Assembly (NCBI GenBank): GCA_007844125.1
Contig: CM017557.1
Span: 62,634,174-62,698,173 of the forward strand
Reading direction: 5' to 3'
Length of the DNA stretch: 64,000 bases
Source: Sinonovacula constricta
Lineage: Eukaryota; Mollusca; Bivalvia; Cardiida; Solecurtidae
Position 1 is the first letter of the stretch; every line of letters begins with the position of its first letter. Of the stretch, positions 1 through 10,750 are shown one piece after another. The notes beneath the pieces are model-generated. The model saw nothing but the letters and a program-made list of their open reading frames with translations. It was not told the origin of the DNA and did not search any database. Position numbers and translations under genes: made by a program.

Positions 1-85
1 CTTCCAGCGTTTCTATCGTTTCTTCCGTTTCTACCGTTTCTTCCGTTTCTATCGTTTCAATCGTTCCATTTCGCTCCGTTGCGAT
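1..85. repeat. degenerate CCGTTTCTA-type short tandem repeat
   Basis: The first 80 bases repeat a 9-10 base word (CCGTTTCTA, TCGTTTCTA, TCGTTTCAA). The array may continue left of the window. A related array lies at 4133-4315. Confidence 0.8.
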
Positions 86-1040
86 TTTGATTAAAAAAAT
101 TCGTTTAATAAATTTCTTAATGTAAATTACTTCCGGTGTGTTTGCAAAATGACGAAAGAAGTAAACATTCTGGGGAGAGACAAAAGTCTTCCATTACATA
201 TAAAGGAATCGGCAATAGATTGTTTGCGACGAGGCTATTCAGTGTCAGCCACCCGGAGGAAAATTGCAGACACATAACTACCCTCCTGAGTCAGCCGAAA
301 CAACAGGAAACTGCGCTTTAGTTAATATTAGGCTAATCACGATAAAATGTTTCACTACTAACCTGTTTTACGCAGAAAAACTCAAATTCCAATTATAAAA
401 CACCAGGTAAAGATTCAGTGAGTGCATACATTTCCCATCTAGACTGACCAACAAAAACGTTGAACACGCTTTGTATTGTTGTCATTCATTTTCGCGATAT
501 TTATCCAAACACTGATGCTAAAAAACGAAAATAGTTCACAAACACAATTGCAGCTCTGTCACAATTGTGTTGTCCAAACACTAAATCACCGAAGATAGTC
601 AAATAAAACACAAATTAAAATTACAGCCCTCTACACCGTTTAAGAAGAAATATTACTTTTTGATTCAAACATAGAACGAAATAAATATTGTGGCAATTTA
701 ACAATTTTGCACGACTTTTTCAAAGTTTTAATTGTTTAACGAGAAATCTCGCGTTGATTAATTTTATTGGATATAAGTTAATTTGACGAATTTGTCAATA
801 TGACGTATTTTAACACCTTTACCCATAGCCCTTACCTGACCTACTTGTCTTCGCCAGACGTCATATACCGGAATAAACAAACTGTCAAATGTGGTCCACA
901 CACATCCAGTATCCTTAAAAGTAACTTCTCTGTGATGTGTCAATCCGCAAAAACAGCGTAATGGTGATACGATCTTAGAATTTGTACGATGACACACACA
1001 ATTTTGGCTAATTGTGGCATTTGCCCCTTTGATAATTGCC
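86..1040. other. no gene seen; AT-rich single-copy-looking sequence
   Basis: I see no splice-bounded ORF, RNA gene or clear repeat here. The short reading frames have no coding character. A small internal echo of CCAAACACT occurs near 507 and 575. Confidence 0.5.
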
Positions 1041-1052
1041 CCCCCCACCACC

Positions 1053-1205
1053 GGACGTTTGCCCCCCCCCCCGCCCCTGTAAGTGCAGACAGGACGTTTG
1101 CCCCCCCCCCCCGCCCCTGTAAGTGCAGACAGGACGTTTGCCCCCCCCCCCCCCCCCCCGCTGCCAAAATGAAAAGGCGAACGTTTGCCCCCCCCCCCCC
1201 CCCCC
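1053..1205. repeat. C-tract minisatellite, about 40-bp unit
   Basis: GGACGTTTG followed by a C-run recurs at 1053, 1092 and 1132, with a related ACGTTTG before the last run. The four C-runs are about 11, 12, 19 and 18 bases long. Between the first runs sits GCCCCTGTAAGTGCAGACA. The proline- and glycine-rich frames on either strand are translations of this repeat, not genes. The G-rich minus strand could form G-quadruplexes and the C-rich strand an i-motif. Confidence 0.9.
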
Positions 1206-2940
1206 ATATTTGTTACATGGCGGACTTTAGTTTTAACGTTTCGCTGACAGTTACGTGTAATATCCAAGAATTTAAGGAAAGTATTACTCACTAGAGTCGC
1301 ATTTCATCGTTAACATTATTTTCTCATATAAACATGAACAAAATTGTTTTTTCCGAAAAAAGGCACATAAAAAGTCGCATAAAATACAACTTTCTAAGAA
1401 AACAAGCGTGTGTTATTTTTGCTTTCGGTTTGCTCATATAAGCGCTAATTAACGGCTATTCATTACATTGTTAACGCACTTAAAACATGGAGTCGCTAAT
1501 TAAATCACTGTGATTTTAATTTATCCAAGGTTGTAACAAAATAAATGCGGTGTTGTTTCTTTTTGGCGCGGCGGGCTCTCTGGCCAACACTGCAACATCA
1601 AAGAAAATTCTGGGAAACAATCGCCAGTCACAACCATTTGAAGTCGCCGAAAAGAAAAAAAAATCGTTTCAAATTGACCGACCCATTATTTCTCTCAATA
1701 CTGTTTAACATGATATCGACCGATAATTGTCTTCAAGCTGCCATAATGATAAGTTCTAAAGTAGTGAGAGGGGAGGGAGGGGGGACTGTACTATGTAGTA
1801 ATGTTTCAGAACGCATATCCTTTTACTTATATAAATGTCCTAACAAACTTCTTTTGTCCATCGAATGATCATAAACTTTTTTTATAAAGGAATTATTTAT
1901 ATTTAAGGTATGGATTAACTATAAAATAATAGGCGAGCCATTGAAATAATATATTTGGACTAAACACGAGATGAAAATATATATTAGACTGTTCCTTTAA
2001 GTGTCTTGTCTTCTTAACATTATTTACAAAAAATAAACGACAAGTTATGTAGTATTTACTATAAGAAATCCCCCATCCACGTTTCCTCTTCCTCAACAAA
2101 AAAAGTGTGGGGTGGGGAAAGGGTGCATCATTGTGGGTACTGCTAGATATAGCGTTAGGTCCTTTTATGAGCCAAAAAAGATTTTGTAGACCTAAGTGTT
2201 TTTTTAATTTTTGTTGTCCTTGCATAAGTCAATGCATATTGCTCTTTAAAAGGTGAAGGTCATAAACCACACGACTGCCACATGGTGACATTTTTAAACA
2301 CAGCTGCATAGCGGATGCATGTGTTCTTACAAAGGGGAAAAGGTGCCAAAACACGGTCACACTTCCTGTCCACTAGACAAACAAGGTGTCATAAATCTGC
2401 CAATTAGCTTTATTAGTTGGGTGTCCGCTCATGTATTAAAATTGGGGATTGAGTTAGAGTAATACTTTATGAAGGTATGAAATGGACCCATGCGCATGAA
2501 GAAAGATGAAGATAATATGAATTTAGAAAAAGATATACTTTAAATTAATACATTTCTATCCTTAAATGTGTACACAAATTAAGTTCCCGGTAGGGCCCAC
2601 TTTAGACCACCAATTGGCATAGAACATTAAAGACATGAATGGGAAAATGGCGGGGTCATAAAATAAGCCGCAGCCAGGCGTGTAGCCCTTCATTCAAATA
2701 GTTGCAAGTCAAATAAAGTCAACAGTTTTATGCAGATTTTTAATCGCGGTTCCGATTAATCATATATACATAATAGCGCATTATGGGAACTATGCATTTA
2801 GAAATGGGAATTTTGACACCAATGTCCAAATTTACACCATTCTTCATTATAAGAATTATATCAATTAAGATTAAAAGCATAAGAAACTTTGCTTGACAAA
2901 AAGGCAAGATAAAATAAACTACATATCCATACCTCTGTAA
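1206..2940. other. no gene seen
   Basis: AT-rich sequence on both strands without a convincing exon. The frames near 1.55-1.87 kb and 1.9-2.2 kb (minus) lack recognisable domains and consistent splice sites. Confidence 0.45.
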
Positions 2941-2947
2941 CTAAAGA

Positions 2948-3127
2948 AATGATGATGCTGATGACGGTGATGCTGCTACTGCTGCTTCTGCCGATAAAGA
3001 TGACGGTGATACCGATGTTGTTTATGATTATGATGAAAATGGTAATAACGGTTACGGTGATGTTGATGCTAATGACAATTATGATGTAGATCGTGACGGC
3101 GGTGCTGCTGCTGCTGATGATGATTAG
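2948..3127. repeat. degenerate GAT/GCT trinucleotide repeat
   Basis: A trinucleotide-periodic stretch (GATGATGCTGATGACGGTGAT and variants). One plus frame reads as an Asp/Ala/Gly-rich peptide of about 58 codons with words such as DKDDGDTD and DVDRDGG, ending in TAG; another frame is Met/Leu-rich. This is expected for a GAT repeat, so I call it a decayed microsatellite rather than a calcium-binding exon. Confidence 0.75.
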
Positions 3128-4132
3128 TGGCGATTATACAGATAATATGGGATCATAATGATGATCATGTGAATTTAATGGCGGTAATGATGATTATTTC
3201 TTTGATATTTATCATGTAAATGGACGTGATATAAGTTCGTTTTTACGATTGTTTTTCATTTAACTGTCATCGATGATTGTATACGTGCACTATTTGGAAA
3301 TCTATTGTTATTCAGACGTGGCACATTAGGATTATACCAGTCGTGGGCTCTGAGTGCCGGGGAGGATGTAATTAATTCTTGATTGGGTTACACCTTGCAA
3401 TTATGCATAGCATTGTTTGTTTGTTTTATGTTTAGTTGTTTTATTTTTTTGTGTTATATGAAATATTTACATTCTGTTGGTTAACGTTTAATTTTATTAA
3501 GTAGCTTTAATTTGTATCACGCAATGCATTCTTTGTAAATGACAAATACTTTAAACAGTATTCTCACAAAAAATGATAGGCGAAGTTAATCCCGGAACGG
3601 ACCATGCAGCTATCAAGTAATTAGCGAAAATTCAAACTCAGGCTGCGACATTGCGCGCGCATACGTGTAAAGTCAGCTGTGTACACACTATCTTCATATG
3701 CAAAACGATGAAGACTAAGAATGTCGATCCAATGCGGATGTTAAGCTTTTCATTGGAATTAAAATATCAGTTTCGACAGAAAGGCAATTTTATAGTTAAA
3801 TTGTGTGTTTTATCGTGCGGAGTGATTTTTAGTGCAGTTTTAGTCTGTTTTGACGATACACGATGACTTGGACAACTTGTGCGGTTTCGGAACTGTAATG
3901 TACGAGTTTGATTAATACGATTTTTTAGATAATAATTAAGATTTTTTTTTTGTTATTTCTTTCTGCAGATAACACAAAGTAGCGCGTTTATGTTGATAAA
4001 TTGAAACCAGTTATTGTGTTCGTTTAAATTTATTTCGTACAAAGAAACGGTTGGAATGTTACTATAAATAATCAGGTGACCTAGAAACGTTTGAAGCGGT
4101 AGTGAAAATAGCTCTTCCGTTACTAGCATTCC
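3128..4132. other. no gene seen; small CpG-bearing pocket at 3640-3860
   Basis: Mostly AT-rich. The pocket starting TTGCGCGCGCATACGTG and running to about 3860 has more CpG than its surroundings and holds a 71-codon plus frame, but no domain or supporting splice site was recognised. Confidence 0.4.
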
Positions 4133-4315
4133 GATTTTTGCGTTTCTACCGTTTCTAGCGTTCCAAGCGCTCCGGTTATAGCGTTTATACCGTTTACACC
4201 GTTTCAAGCGTTTGTAGCGCTCCGTTGCATTTCCATTTCCACTCCGTTCCGTTTCCGTTTCAACAGGAAACGAAAAACGTTTCGTTTCCATTTCCACTCC
4301 GTTCCGTTTGTCAAT
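4133..4315. repeat. second CCGTTTC-type degenerate repeat
   Basis: Words such as TTTCTACCGTTTCTAGCG, GCGCTCCG and CCGTTTCCATTTCCACTCCG recur. The composition matches the array at 1-85. The minus frame rich in K, R, Y and N and the plus frame rich in F, P and S are both repeat translations. Confidence 0.8.
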
Positions 4316-4959
4316 TTCATGATTTTCAGTACTGTAATGATGATAATAATAATAATAAAACTACTACTAATAATAATTTAATAAAATTGCAATTTAAAGA
4401 AAATGACATTAAAGTGAACAATTTACAATCATTTCTAGCACCTTTTTCACGAAGACATGGATGAAGTTAATAGACAACATCAATATGGCACCTTTTCCCG
4501 ATTGTTTGACTCAATGTCAGTCTGGTTATGAGGAAAGAATTCTGCAATTTTTAACCTCCAGCCTTTAAATAACATTCTTTTGTAAACATTGACATTATTT
4601 GTTGATGGTGGTCAACAGGATGTAAGTCTGTGAGTTTGTTTAGATTGAAGTCTTAGTGGTTTTTCTTGTAAACATATGAAACATACAAGAAGCTGTTCTA
4701 TTGACGTCTTCATTTCACTTTTTTCACTTTTTGTTGGGTGGGGGGTGGTGGTTTTGGGGCGGTTAAAACAAACATGAAACAAACAACAAATGAGAACATG
4801 TTTGCCATCATTAATGCATGTACAAATACAGCCTGCAGGTATTGTTTTATGTTTTGTGCACTGTTTAGTTCAAAAGTTAGAAAGGAAACGTGTCATCATT
4901 TATATTTCGAAAAAACAGCTACTGTACATGTGCATGTTTTGCTAAAGGTTTTGTGCACA
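4316..4959. other. no gene seen
   Basis: Includes a short ATAATAATAATAA run near 4340 and a G-rich patch near 4740. It would be 3' flank of the minus-strand candidate gene if that gene ends at 4960. No convincing polyadenylation signal was located. Confidence 0.35.
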
Positions 4960-5045
4960 TCATGGGCAACCACAATGAATGGGGATTATAAAAAATACAA
5001 AAAACTTCATCGTGATTAAATGCTGTAAAGCTTGTAGCATTTGCA
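4960..5045 (-). CDS. candidate last exon of the unnamed minus-strand gene
   Basis: On the minus strand an acceptor (ATATTTTGCAG) precedes 5045. Entering with two bases that complete a split codon, the frame reads QMLQALQHLITMK, then a hydrophobic run, and ends at TGA (4962-4960). Joined to the exon at 5725-5766 it gives DVEMF-L-QMLQALQHL, which reads like a natural amphipathic helix. The entry phase agrees with the previous exon. The end is uncertain: the exon could instead stop at a weak donor shortly after ATGAA. No family was recognised. Confidence 0.3.
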
Positions 5046-5724
5046 CTGCAAAATATTTTTGGCCTTGTGCTATTTTTAGACATCAGGGCTTGCCTTGATG
5101 AGTACATTAATTTAGGTATATTCATACAAATAAAATAAGTGTGAAATATGTCAGCATTGAAAATGATATAGTTGGAAATGCAGATAGAACAGTCATATGT
5201 CATTGTTAACTTGTATACATTACAACGTTTCTATGCATACCCTAGTATTTGGAGTCCATGTCTTACTGAAGGTTTAGCGAAAGTGAGCTTGATAACTAAA
5301 ACAATAAAAGATAAACATGTCATCTTACAAAAAAAAATGTAAAAAATGCAAAACAATTTTTTAATGTAAAGTGCTGTTGGTTCTTTCAATGCTTTTTTCT
5401 GTACAGCCCTCAGTGTGTCATTGCGAAAAGCAAACATCTTAGATCAAAAGGAGAACATAAATCTTGACATTAAACCCATTTCAGTCCTCTTAATACTGCA
5501 ATATGCTTTCCTTGCAATTAAATTTAGGTGCATTCGCATAAATAAGATTTTTTATAACAATTGTACAAAAATGACAGGTACACACTAAATCCAGGTAAAT
5601 CTTCGAAAAAATGAAACATGCATGCCTTGCTATGTAATTTTAGTGAACTCGCTTGATAAAAAAACCCGTCTCTATGACAAATGTAAAATGTGACATTGTA
5701 AAAAATGTCACTTAAAATCCTTAC
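5046..5724. other. putative intron of the minus-strand gene
   Basis: AT-rich sequence. Minus frames at about 5.23-5.44 kb and 5.52-5.74 kb are open but do not fit the phase of the flanking candidate exons. Confidence 0.35.
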
Positions 5725-5766
5725 AAAACATCTCGACATCAAGGTCTGTTAATTCCCATAAAGTAC
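5725..5766 (-). CDS. candidate internal exon of the unnamed minus-strand gene
   Basis: A 42-base exon lies between a good acceptor (CACATCTTGCAG) and a good donor (GTAAGG). Of the three phases only the one entering with two bases is open, and it reads TLWELTDLDVEMF plus one base. The upstream candidate exon 10078-10172 leaves exactly one base, so the junction codon is GGT (Gly). The acidic, hydrophobic-periodic sequence is protein-like, in contrast to the surrounding AT-rich DNA. The short length is the main reason for caution. Confidence 0.45.
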
Positions 5767-6280
5767 CTGCAAGATGTGTGCTCTGCTGTCATGTTTTTTC
5801 ATCATACATAAGGACAACGTTTTTTTTTCAACCAAATCTTTTTGTTTAACAAAACCTTAGCCTGATGATGTCCAAGGTTGTAAAAAAGCTGTTTTAGGTA
5901 TTGTTGCATGTTTTATTGGTTAGATAGAGGATATTAACTTTTTTTTTTTCTCATTGGCAGGCATTAATATCAAGATAAGATTGTTTTATTGGCATGCATT
6001 TTGTGAACAGAAAATATTTGGAAAAAGAACATATGTCCTGATATCAACTCTTGAAAATGTTCAAGTGAAGCAGTTGTACTTCCGATTTTTTTGGATTTCT
6101 TTTTCAATTTTTAGAATAAGAAGATTTTTAAATGGTTATTTTTTTACTAGGGCATTGTTGTCTGTGTTAGCTCTACTGTAAAGTTAAAAGTTATAGCTCA
6201 AGTACTGTTAGACATATCTTATCCACTGATTGCTTAAACTCTCATGGCTTGGTTTTGAGTCCCTCTCAAAACAAAACCAG
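5767..6280. other. putative intron; no other feature seen
   Basis: AT-rich with several poly-T runs. The plus frame at 5954-6181 has no domain or consistent splice context. Confidence 0.35.
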
Positions 6281-6556
6281 CAGCAATAGCTCAGTTGGTA
6301 GAGGGTAAGCTTGCGGATCAGGAGGTCACGGGTTCAAACTCCGACCTGGTCAAACCAAAGACTTTTAAGTTGGTAGTAGTGACTTCCCTCCTAACACTCC
6401 GGGCTAAGGGGACAGCATTAATCCTGATTCGTTGGTGTCAATATAATAGACTGGCCGGGTTCAGTCCCTGGGCACCTCATAAGTGCCCCCGTGCTTTAAT
6501 GATAGAAATGTCCCTGCACAATATCAACAAAAATGCCTGCAAATTCCATCCAATCT
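6281..6556 (+). mobile_element. SINE family A copy (tRNA-derived)
   Basis: Starts CAGCAATAGCTCAGTTGGTAGAG (Pol III A-box-like) and has a B-box GGTTCAAACTC near 6330. The body contains ACTTTTAAGTTGGTAGTAG, GGCACCTCATAAGTGCCCC (a short hairpin) and AATGATAGAAATGTC..GCACA, shared with copies at 12.6, 20.1, 37.6 and 48.7 kb. Confidence 0.85.
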
Positions 6557-6586
6557 CAAAGCAAAGGACTTGATATGATTAGCATT

Positions 6587-6896
6587 CGACCTAGAAGTGC
6601 AATCTGTAGAGCGTCAGCTGCAGGTACGGGAGGCCCAGGGTTCAATCCCGGGCAACAACATACCGTTGTTAAAGATGGTAACGGTATAGCTCCCTTGCTT
6701 ACGCTCAAGGAAATACTTAAAGGTAGTTCCGCAACTGGTTGGCCTGGTGTCAGGATAGTGTGACTGGTTGTGTTATCACGCCATACATGGCATACTATAC
6801 ACAGTAAAGGCAGCATTATATCTGCTTCAAGTGGACACCATCTGGAGATAGCTGAAAATACTGTTGGTGAGATGATAAACCAAATAAACAAAATAT
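6587..6896 (+). mobile_element. SINE family B copy
   Basis: A tRNA-like head (ACCTAGAAGTGCAATCTGTAGAGCG, B-box GGTTCAATCCC) is followed by the family body: GGTAACGGTATAGCTCCCTTGCT, GGTGTCAGGATAGTGTGAC, TGCTTCAAGTGGACACC and a tail like AAACCAAATAAACAAA. The 76- to 111-codon frames in both directions here are translations of the element. Confidence 0.85.
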
Positions 6897-6937
6897 AACC
6901 ATTATGTGGTTAGGTCTTGCAGCTGATTTAGAGTGAG

Positions 6938-7052
6938 TCTGTGGTTCTACCCAGACATTTGTCAGGGGTTTTACTCCTTCACAATAGCTGGGCATTGCTT
7001 AAATGACCATAATTGATTGTGCAGAGCACATGTATTTCATATATTTTAATAA
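6938..7052 (+). mobile_element. SINE family C fragment (body only)
   Basis: Contains GTTCTACCCAGACATTTGTC, a TCC(T/A)TCACAATAGCTGG word and an ATGACCATAATTG word, matching the 3' body of family C. The tRNA-like head is missing. Confidence 0.6.
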
Positions 7053-7125
7053 CCAATTTTTCATAGATTAGAGTAAAATTTCACATTTGTCTACATATTA
7101 ATCTTCCCTACTGGTATAATCAAGT

Positions 7126-7405
7126 TTAAAAGATCAAGTTTAACATGTGTAACATCTAACCCTACCTTGCCTTAGAAATTTGGTTGTACACACAAATGCT
7201 CCCATTTAAAATGTGTAAAATCTAGCCATAGCTTGCCTTAGAAATTTGATGGAACAAACAAATGCTCCCATTTTAAATGTGTAAAATCTAGCCCTAACTT
7301 GCCTTAGAAATATTTGGTGGAAGATACAAATGGTCCCATTTATAATGTGTAAAATCTAGCCTTAGCTTGCTTAAGAAATTTGGTAGTACATATAAATGCA
7401 GATTT
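7126..7405. repeat. tandem repeat, about 66-bp unit, four copies
   Basis: The word CTTGCCTTAGAAAT recurs at 7166, 7232, 7298 and (as CTTGCTTAAGAAAT) 7366, with AATGTGTAAAATCTAGCC before each and ACAAATGCTCCCATTT after it. Confidence 0.85.
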
Positions 7406-7540
7406 AAGGTTTTGCATGAAAAGCAAATTTGCCTAGTTCTAATACAAATTTGAACATATGCTGTAATTCACATAGAACCATGTCATATTTTTATATTTTA
7501 TCTTTTAATGCCTCTCTGATTGTGTGGAATTGGGATTGGA

Positions 7541-8108
7541 ATTCCCACACCAAAACCGCAAGCTTAAATAAGCTTGCGGCAAGTTTGCGACAAGATTGCG
7601 GTAAGATTGCAACCAAGCGTGTTGCAATCTTATTTAAGCTTGCGGTAAGATTGCGATAAGAAAGCCGCAATCTTAAAATTAAGCTTGCAAGGTTGCGATA
7701 GGAACCATTACGATCTTGATTGCTCGCTTGACTGCTCGCTTGCAAGCTTGCGCAATCATGCCAAGCGAGCGGTTTGGCTCGCTTAGAAGCAAGCGAGCGG
7801 TTTGGCTCGCTTAGAAGCTCGCTTGCACGCTTGGCAAGCTTGCAAGGTTGCGATAGGAACCATTACGATCTTAATTGCTCGCTTGCAAGCTTGCGCAATC
7901 ATGCCAAGCGAGCGATTTGGCTCGCTTAGAAGCTCGCTTGCACGCTTGCAAGGTTGCGATAGGAACCTTTACGAGCTTGATTGCTCGCTTGCAAGCTTGC
8001 GCAATCATGCCAAGCGAGCGGTTTGACTCGCTTGCTCACTTATCCCATGTGTGCGGTTTGGCAAGCTTGCAAGCTTGCGCTATCATCCCAAGCTTGTGTG
8101 TTGTTTTT
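7541..8108. repeat. GCAAGC-palindrome array element, copy 1
   Basis: Begins CCCACACCAAAACCGCAAGCTT at 7544. It is built from self-complementary words (GCAAGCTTGC, AAGCGAGC/GCTCGCTT) and TTGCGATAGGAACC, with larger units of about 107-155 bp starting near 7687, 7842 and 7949. The Leu/Ala/Arg-rich frames in it are repeat translations. A related copy in opposite orientation is at 12299-12575. Confidence 0.85.
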
Positions 8109-9130
8109 CTCTTTGCTTGATCAAATCCGTTGAGTGGCTAAGGTTGTGGCTAGATTGACATAAATAAAATCACTAAATAACATTTGTGGTTTTCACTTAA
8201 AAATCCGATGCAACAAAAAATTTACAGGGAAAATAACACAACAGAAAGATACTAAATATATTCCACTTTAATTAAAGACAATGGCAAAAAACATAAAGAA
8301 GAAGTGGTCATTTATTAAAGGAAACAACTAAAAGATGCTTATCAATTAATTTATATTCTTAACCCATAGCTCGCTAAGCACTTATTATTAATATGAGAAA
8401 GCATGACAAGCCTTTTTGGGGGGTCTAGCAAATAGGATTTTAAATGATTAAATCAAACTTAAGTATCAATTTTTTTATCATTAAGAATAAAATACATACA
8501 ATGCACTCAAGAAATAGTACCACAGGTATTGTGTTCAAAAACAGTTCATAGTCAGTTCTTGTTGATTTCTCAGATGACAACTCTAGTTCAGCTTGAGGGA
8601 ATCTTGCATCCTTCCTCTTACTTGCACAGCAAATGTATTTTTTCTCCAATAACGTCTGAAAAAGAAAAAAATTCCAACATTCTGCATTATTTAAATTTTT
8701 TTTTTTCTTACCTGATTTTTTATTTAGCAATGAAAGATTTATTTAGTATGTAAGGGTCTTGTGTTATTTGTACCACACAGGCACCTAATGATTTTTCAGT
8801 CAAATTTTGATGCAGAGTAAGTGTTCAAAGACTGAAAGAAATAGATTGGAAATTTTACAAAAAAAACAAGGAAACAAACAAAAAACCTTATTAGATGCTG
8901 ACACAAACTTTTACAGCTTTGGTCATGATGCAAACTTGCCTATTCTTTAAAACAGCAATTTGAAAACAGCAACAAATAACAGGAGCTATAGGCAAAAGCA
9001 CCCCCATATTTTATATGTTTAAAGCCTGAGCTGAGAAATGCTGAACTAACTAAAAAGTAAAGCTTAACGAAATACTATCTTGGTTATTTTATAAGCATCA
9101 ATATGCACAAAGGGGTAAAAGTAAAACACC
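8109..9130. other. putative intron of the minus-strand gene; alternative small exon at 8622-8655
   Basis: On the minus strand a very strong acceptor (TTTTTTTCTTTTTCAG) ends at 8656 and a strong donor (GTAAGAGG) starts at 8621, framing 34 bases. It can accept the one-base phase from exon 10078-10172 and would read DVIGEKIHLLC. Its exit phase does not fit exon 5725-5766, so it would be an alternative path. Reading past the donor, a minus frame continues to a hydrophobic tail (NTIPVVLFLECIVCILFLM) and a stop near 8440. Which is used, if any, cannot be told from sequence. Confidence 0.3.
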
Positions 9131-9412
9131 AGACCTGGTAGTGCAATCCCTAGAGTGCCGGCTCCTGGTACTAGAGGCATTGGGTTCAGTCTGGGCTGCA
9201 ACATACCAAAGTCATGTTAAATGGTAGTGTTATTGCTCCCTTGCTAATACTCAAGCAAATATACAGCTAGTTCTATGACTAGTCAGTCAGGTGTCAGGAT
9301 AATGTGACTGGGTGTATCATGCCAGGTGTTCATGGCATGCTAAAATCAGTAAAAACAGCTTTATATTGGCTTCAATTGAACACTGTCTTCAAATAAATTG
9401 TTGGTGGTTTGA
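9131..9412 (+). mobile_element. SINE family B copy, left half of an inverted pair
   Basis: Starts AGACCTGGTAGTGCAATCCCTAGAG and carries the full body to the AATTGTTGGTGG tail. It directly abuts a family B copy in the opposite direction at 9413-9581. Confidence 0.85.
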
Positions 9413-9581
9413 TTGTTTATTAGGTTTATTGAGCCACCAACAGTAGTACTGGTATTTCAGTTATCTGGAGACGGTGTTCACTTGAAGCAGATATAGTGCT
9501 GCCTTCACTGTGTATAGCATGCCATGAACAAATAACATGATACCACATCCAGTCATATTATCCTGACACCAGGCCAACCAT
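9413..9581 (-). mobile_element. SINE family B copy, inverted and head-truncated
   Basis: Reverse orientation: TTTATTAGGTTTATTGAGCC, CCAACAGTAGTACTGG, GGAGACGGTGTTCACTTGAAG, ending near CCTGACACCAGGCCAACC. The tRNA-like head is missing. Confidence 0.8.
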
Positions 9582-9738
9582 AAACACACAGATAAATAAA
9601 AAGCCAGTAAATTTAAAATGTATGGTTATTACAGCAAGATTATTCTTTTATTAATGTAAGTGAATACAGAGAAAAAAGGAAATTTAAATTTAAAATATAC
9701 CAACTAATTTTAATATTATAATATTGCAATCAAAACAG

Positions 9739-9915
9739 GGACGCCCATGGCTGAGCGGTTAGAATCGCTGACTTGAAGCTCCTCTGACAGCCCCTCACCG
9801 CGTGGGTTGAGTCCTAGTCGGGGTGAGAACTTCCATGTAGGGAGGTTTTCCTCCACCAATAATTAGCTGGACGTCGCCAATATGGCCATAAATGTGTCGA
9901 TGTAACAAAAAATCA
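9739..9915 (+). mobile_element. SINE family C copy
   Basis: tRNA-like head GGGACGCCCATGGCTGAGCGGTTAG, B-box-like GGTTGAGTCC, then the family C body (TTTTCCTCCACCAATAATTAGC, GGACGTCGCCAATATGGCC) and an A-rich end. Confidence 0.75.
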
Positions 9916-10077
9916 AACAAAATCAAAACAACATATGATTTCCCAAAAATGACATCTTCATGTACCAACAGCTGTGCCATGCAATTAATAATAAACATGG
10001 TAGTGCTAAAAGGTAGCAAATGCATTAATACAAGAACTGGTACAAATGGTCAAAATGTTACATAGTTATCTAAGTAC

Positions 10078-10172
10078 CTTTTGTCTTGTCATCCATGCGT
10101 TGCTCTACACTGACCTCCTTATTGACATCCGTCTGCATCTCCGATTCTTTTTTTTTGTTCACTTGCATCTGG
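10078..10172 (-). CDS. candidate second exon of the unnamed minus-strand gene, charged region
   Basis: On the minus strand an acceptor (TTTGAAACAG) precedes 10172 and a donor (GTACTT) follows 10078. The 95 bases equal one base, 31 codons and one base. The frame reads QMQVNKKKESEMQTDVN followed by KEVSVEQRMDDKTK, rich in Lys, Glu and Asp and without a stop; the same frame has a stop just outside the exon, in the intron. The one-base entry fits exon 10751-10800 (junction codon AGC, Ser), and the one-base exit fits exon 5725-5766. The composition suggests a flexible or coiled segment. No family was recognised. Alternatively translation could start at the Met near the exon start. Confidence 0.5.
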
Positions 10173-10750
10173 CTGTTTCAAACTATTACAGAAAATAAAA
10201 TACTTTACATGAGTGGCAATTCCATACTAGCAAACACAGTTATGTATGTGTTCAATCATCATGTACAAGTTATCTTGGATATTTCTATTACCGGTGACCT
10301 AAATTTATTTTTTTAACACAATGTAATCAACAACAAAAAATATTGTGTAACCACTTAAAACCGTTTTATGTGCCTTTATTCCTATAGTATGGAATGTATC
10401 CATGTGTAATGTCCGGTAACTGGATATTACCGTTAATAGGGTCACTCTAAAATAAACAATATTACAAAAATGTCTTACGTTTGAACTTGTCAGAACCGTA
10501 TCAAATTTAACTGAAGCATAAATTAAATATACAGTAGAAAACACGTGTTTATGGAAAAGTCAACGGTTTCAGAAAACGTTTGTGATAAGAAAAAACTAAG
10601 GTGAAATGTCGGAACTGAAAAAAATGGCGAAAATATTTAACACGTTAATTTTGCATTCTAAACCGTTAATGTACTAAACTTACTACGTTCAGAAAACCTG
10701 ATTTAAATTGTGGTGCTTCTTATACTTGTTTAAGTAGATCAATGTCTCAC

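Noticed and set aside
764..1294. Glycine-rich and proline-rich ORFs on both strands
   Set aside because: They are translations of C/G-tract repeats; length depends on the homopolymer runs.
2948..3127. Asp-rich EF-hand-like peptide
   Set aside because: The reading comes from a GAT/GCT microsatellite; residue spacing does not keep a full calcium-binding loop.
6283..6352. tRNA-gene-like sequence with A and B boxes (also at 19.70, 20.13, 37.63, 45.0, 48.65 and 49.0 kb)
   Set aside because: Each is the head of a SINE with a shared non-tRNA body and several have target-site duplications; none folds into an evident intact cloverleaf ending at a discriminator base.
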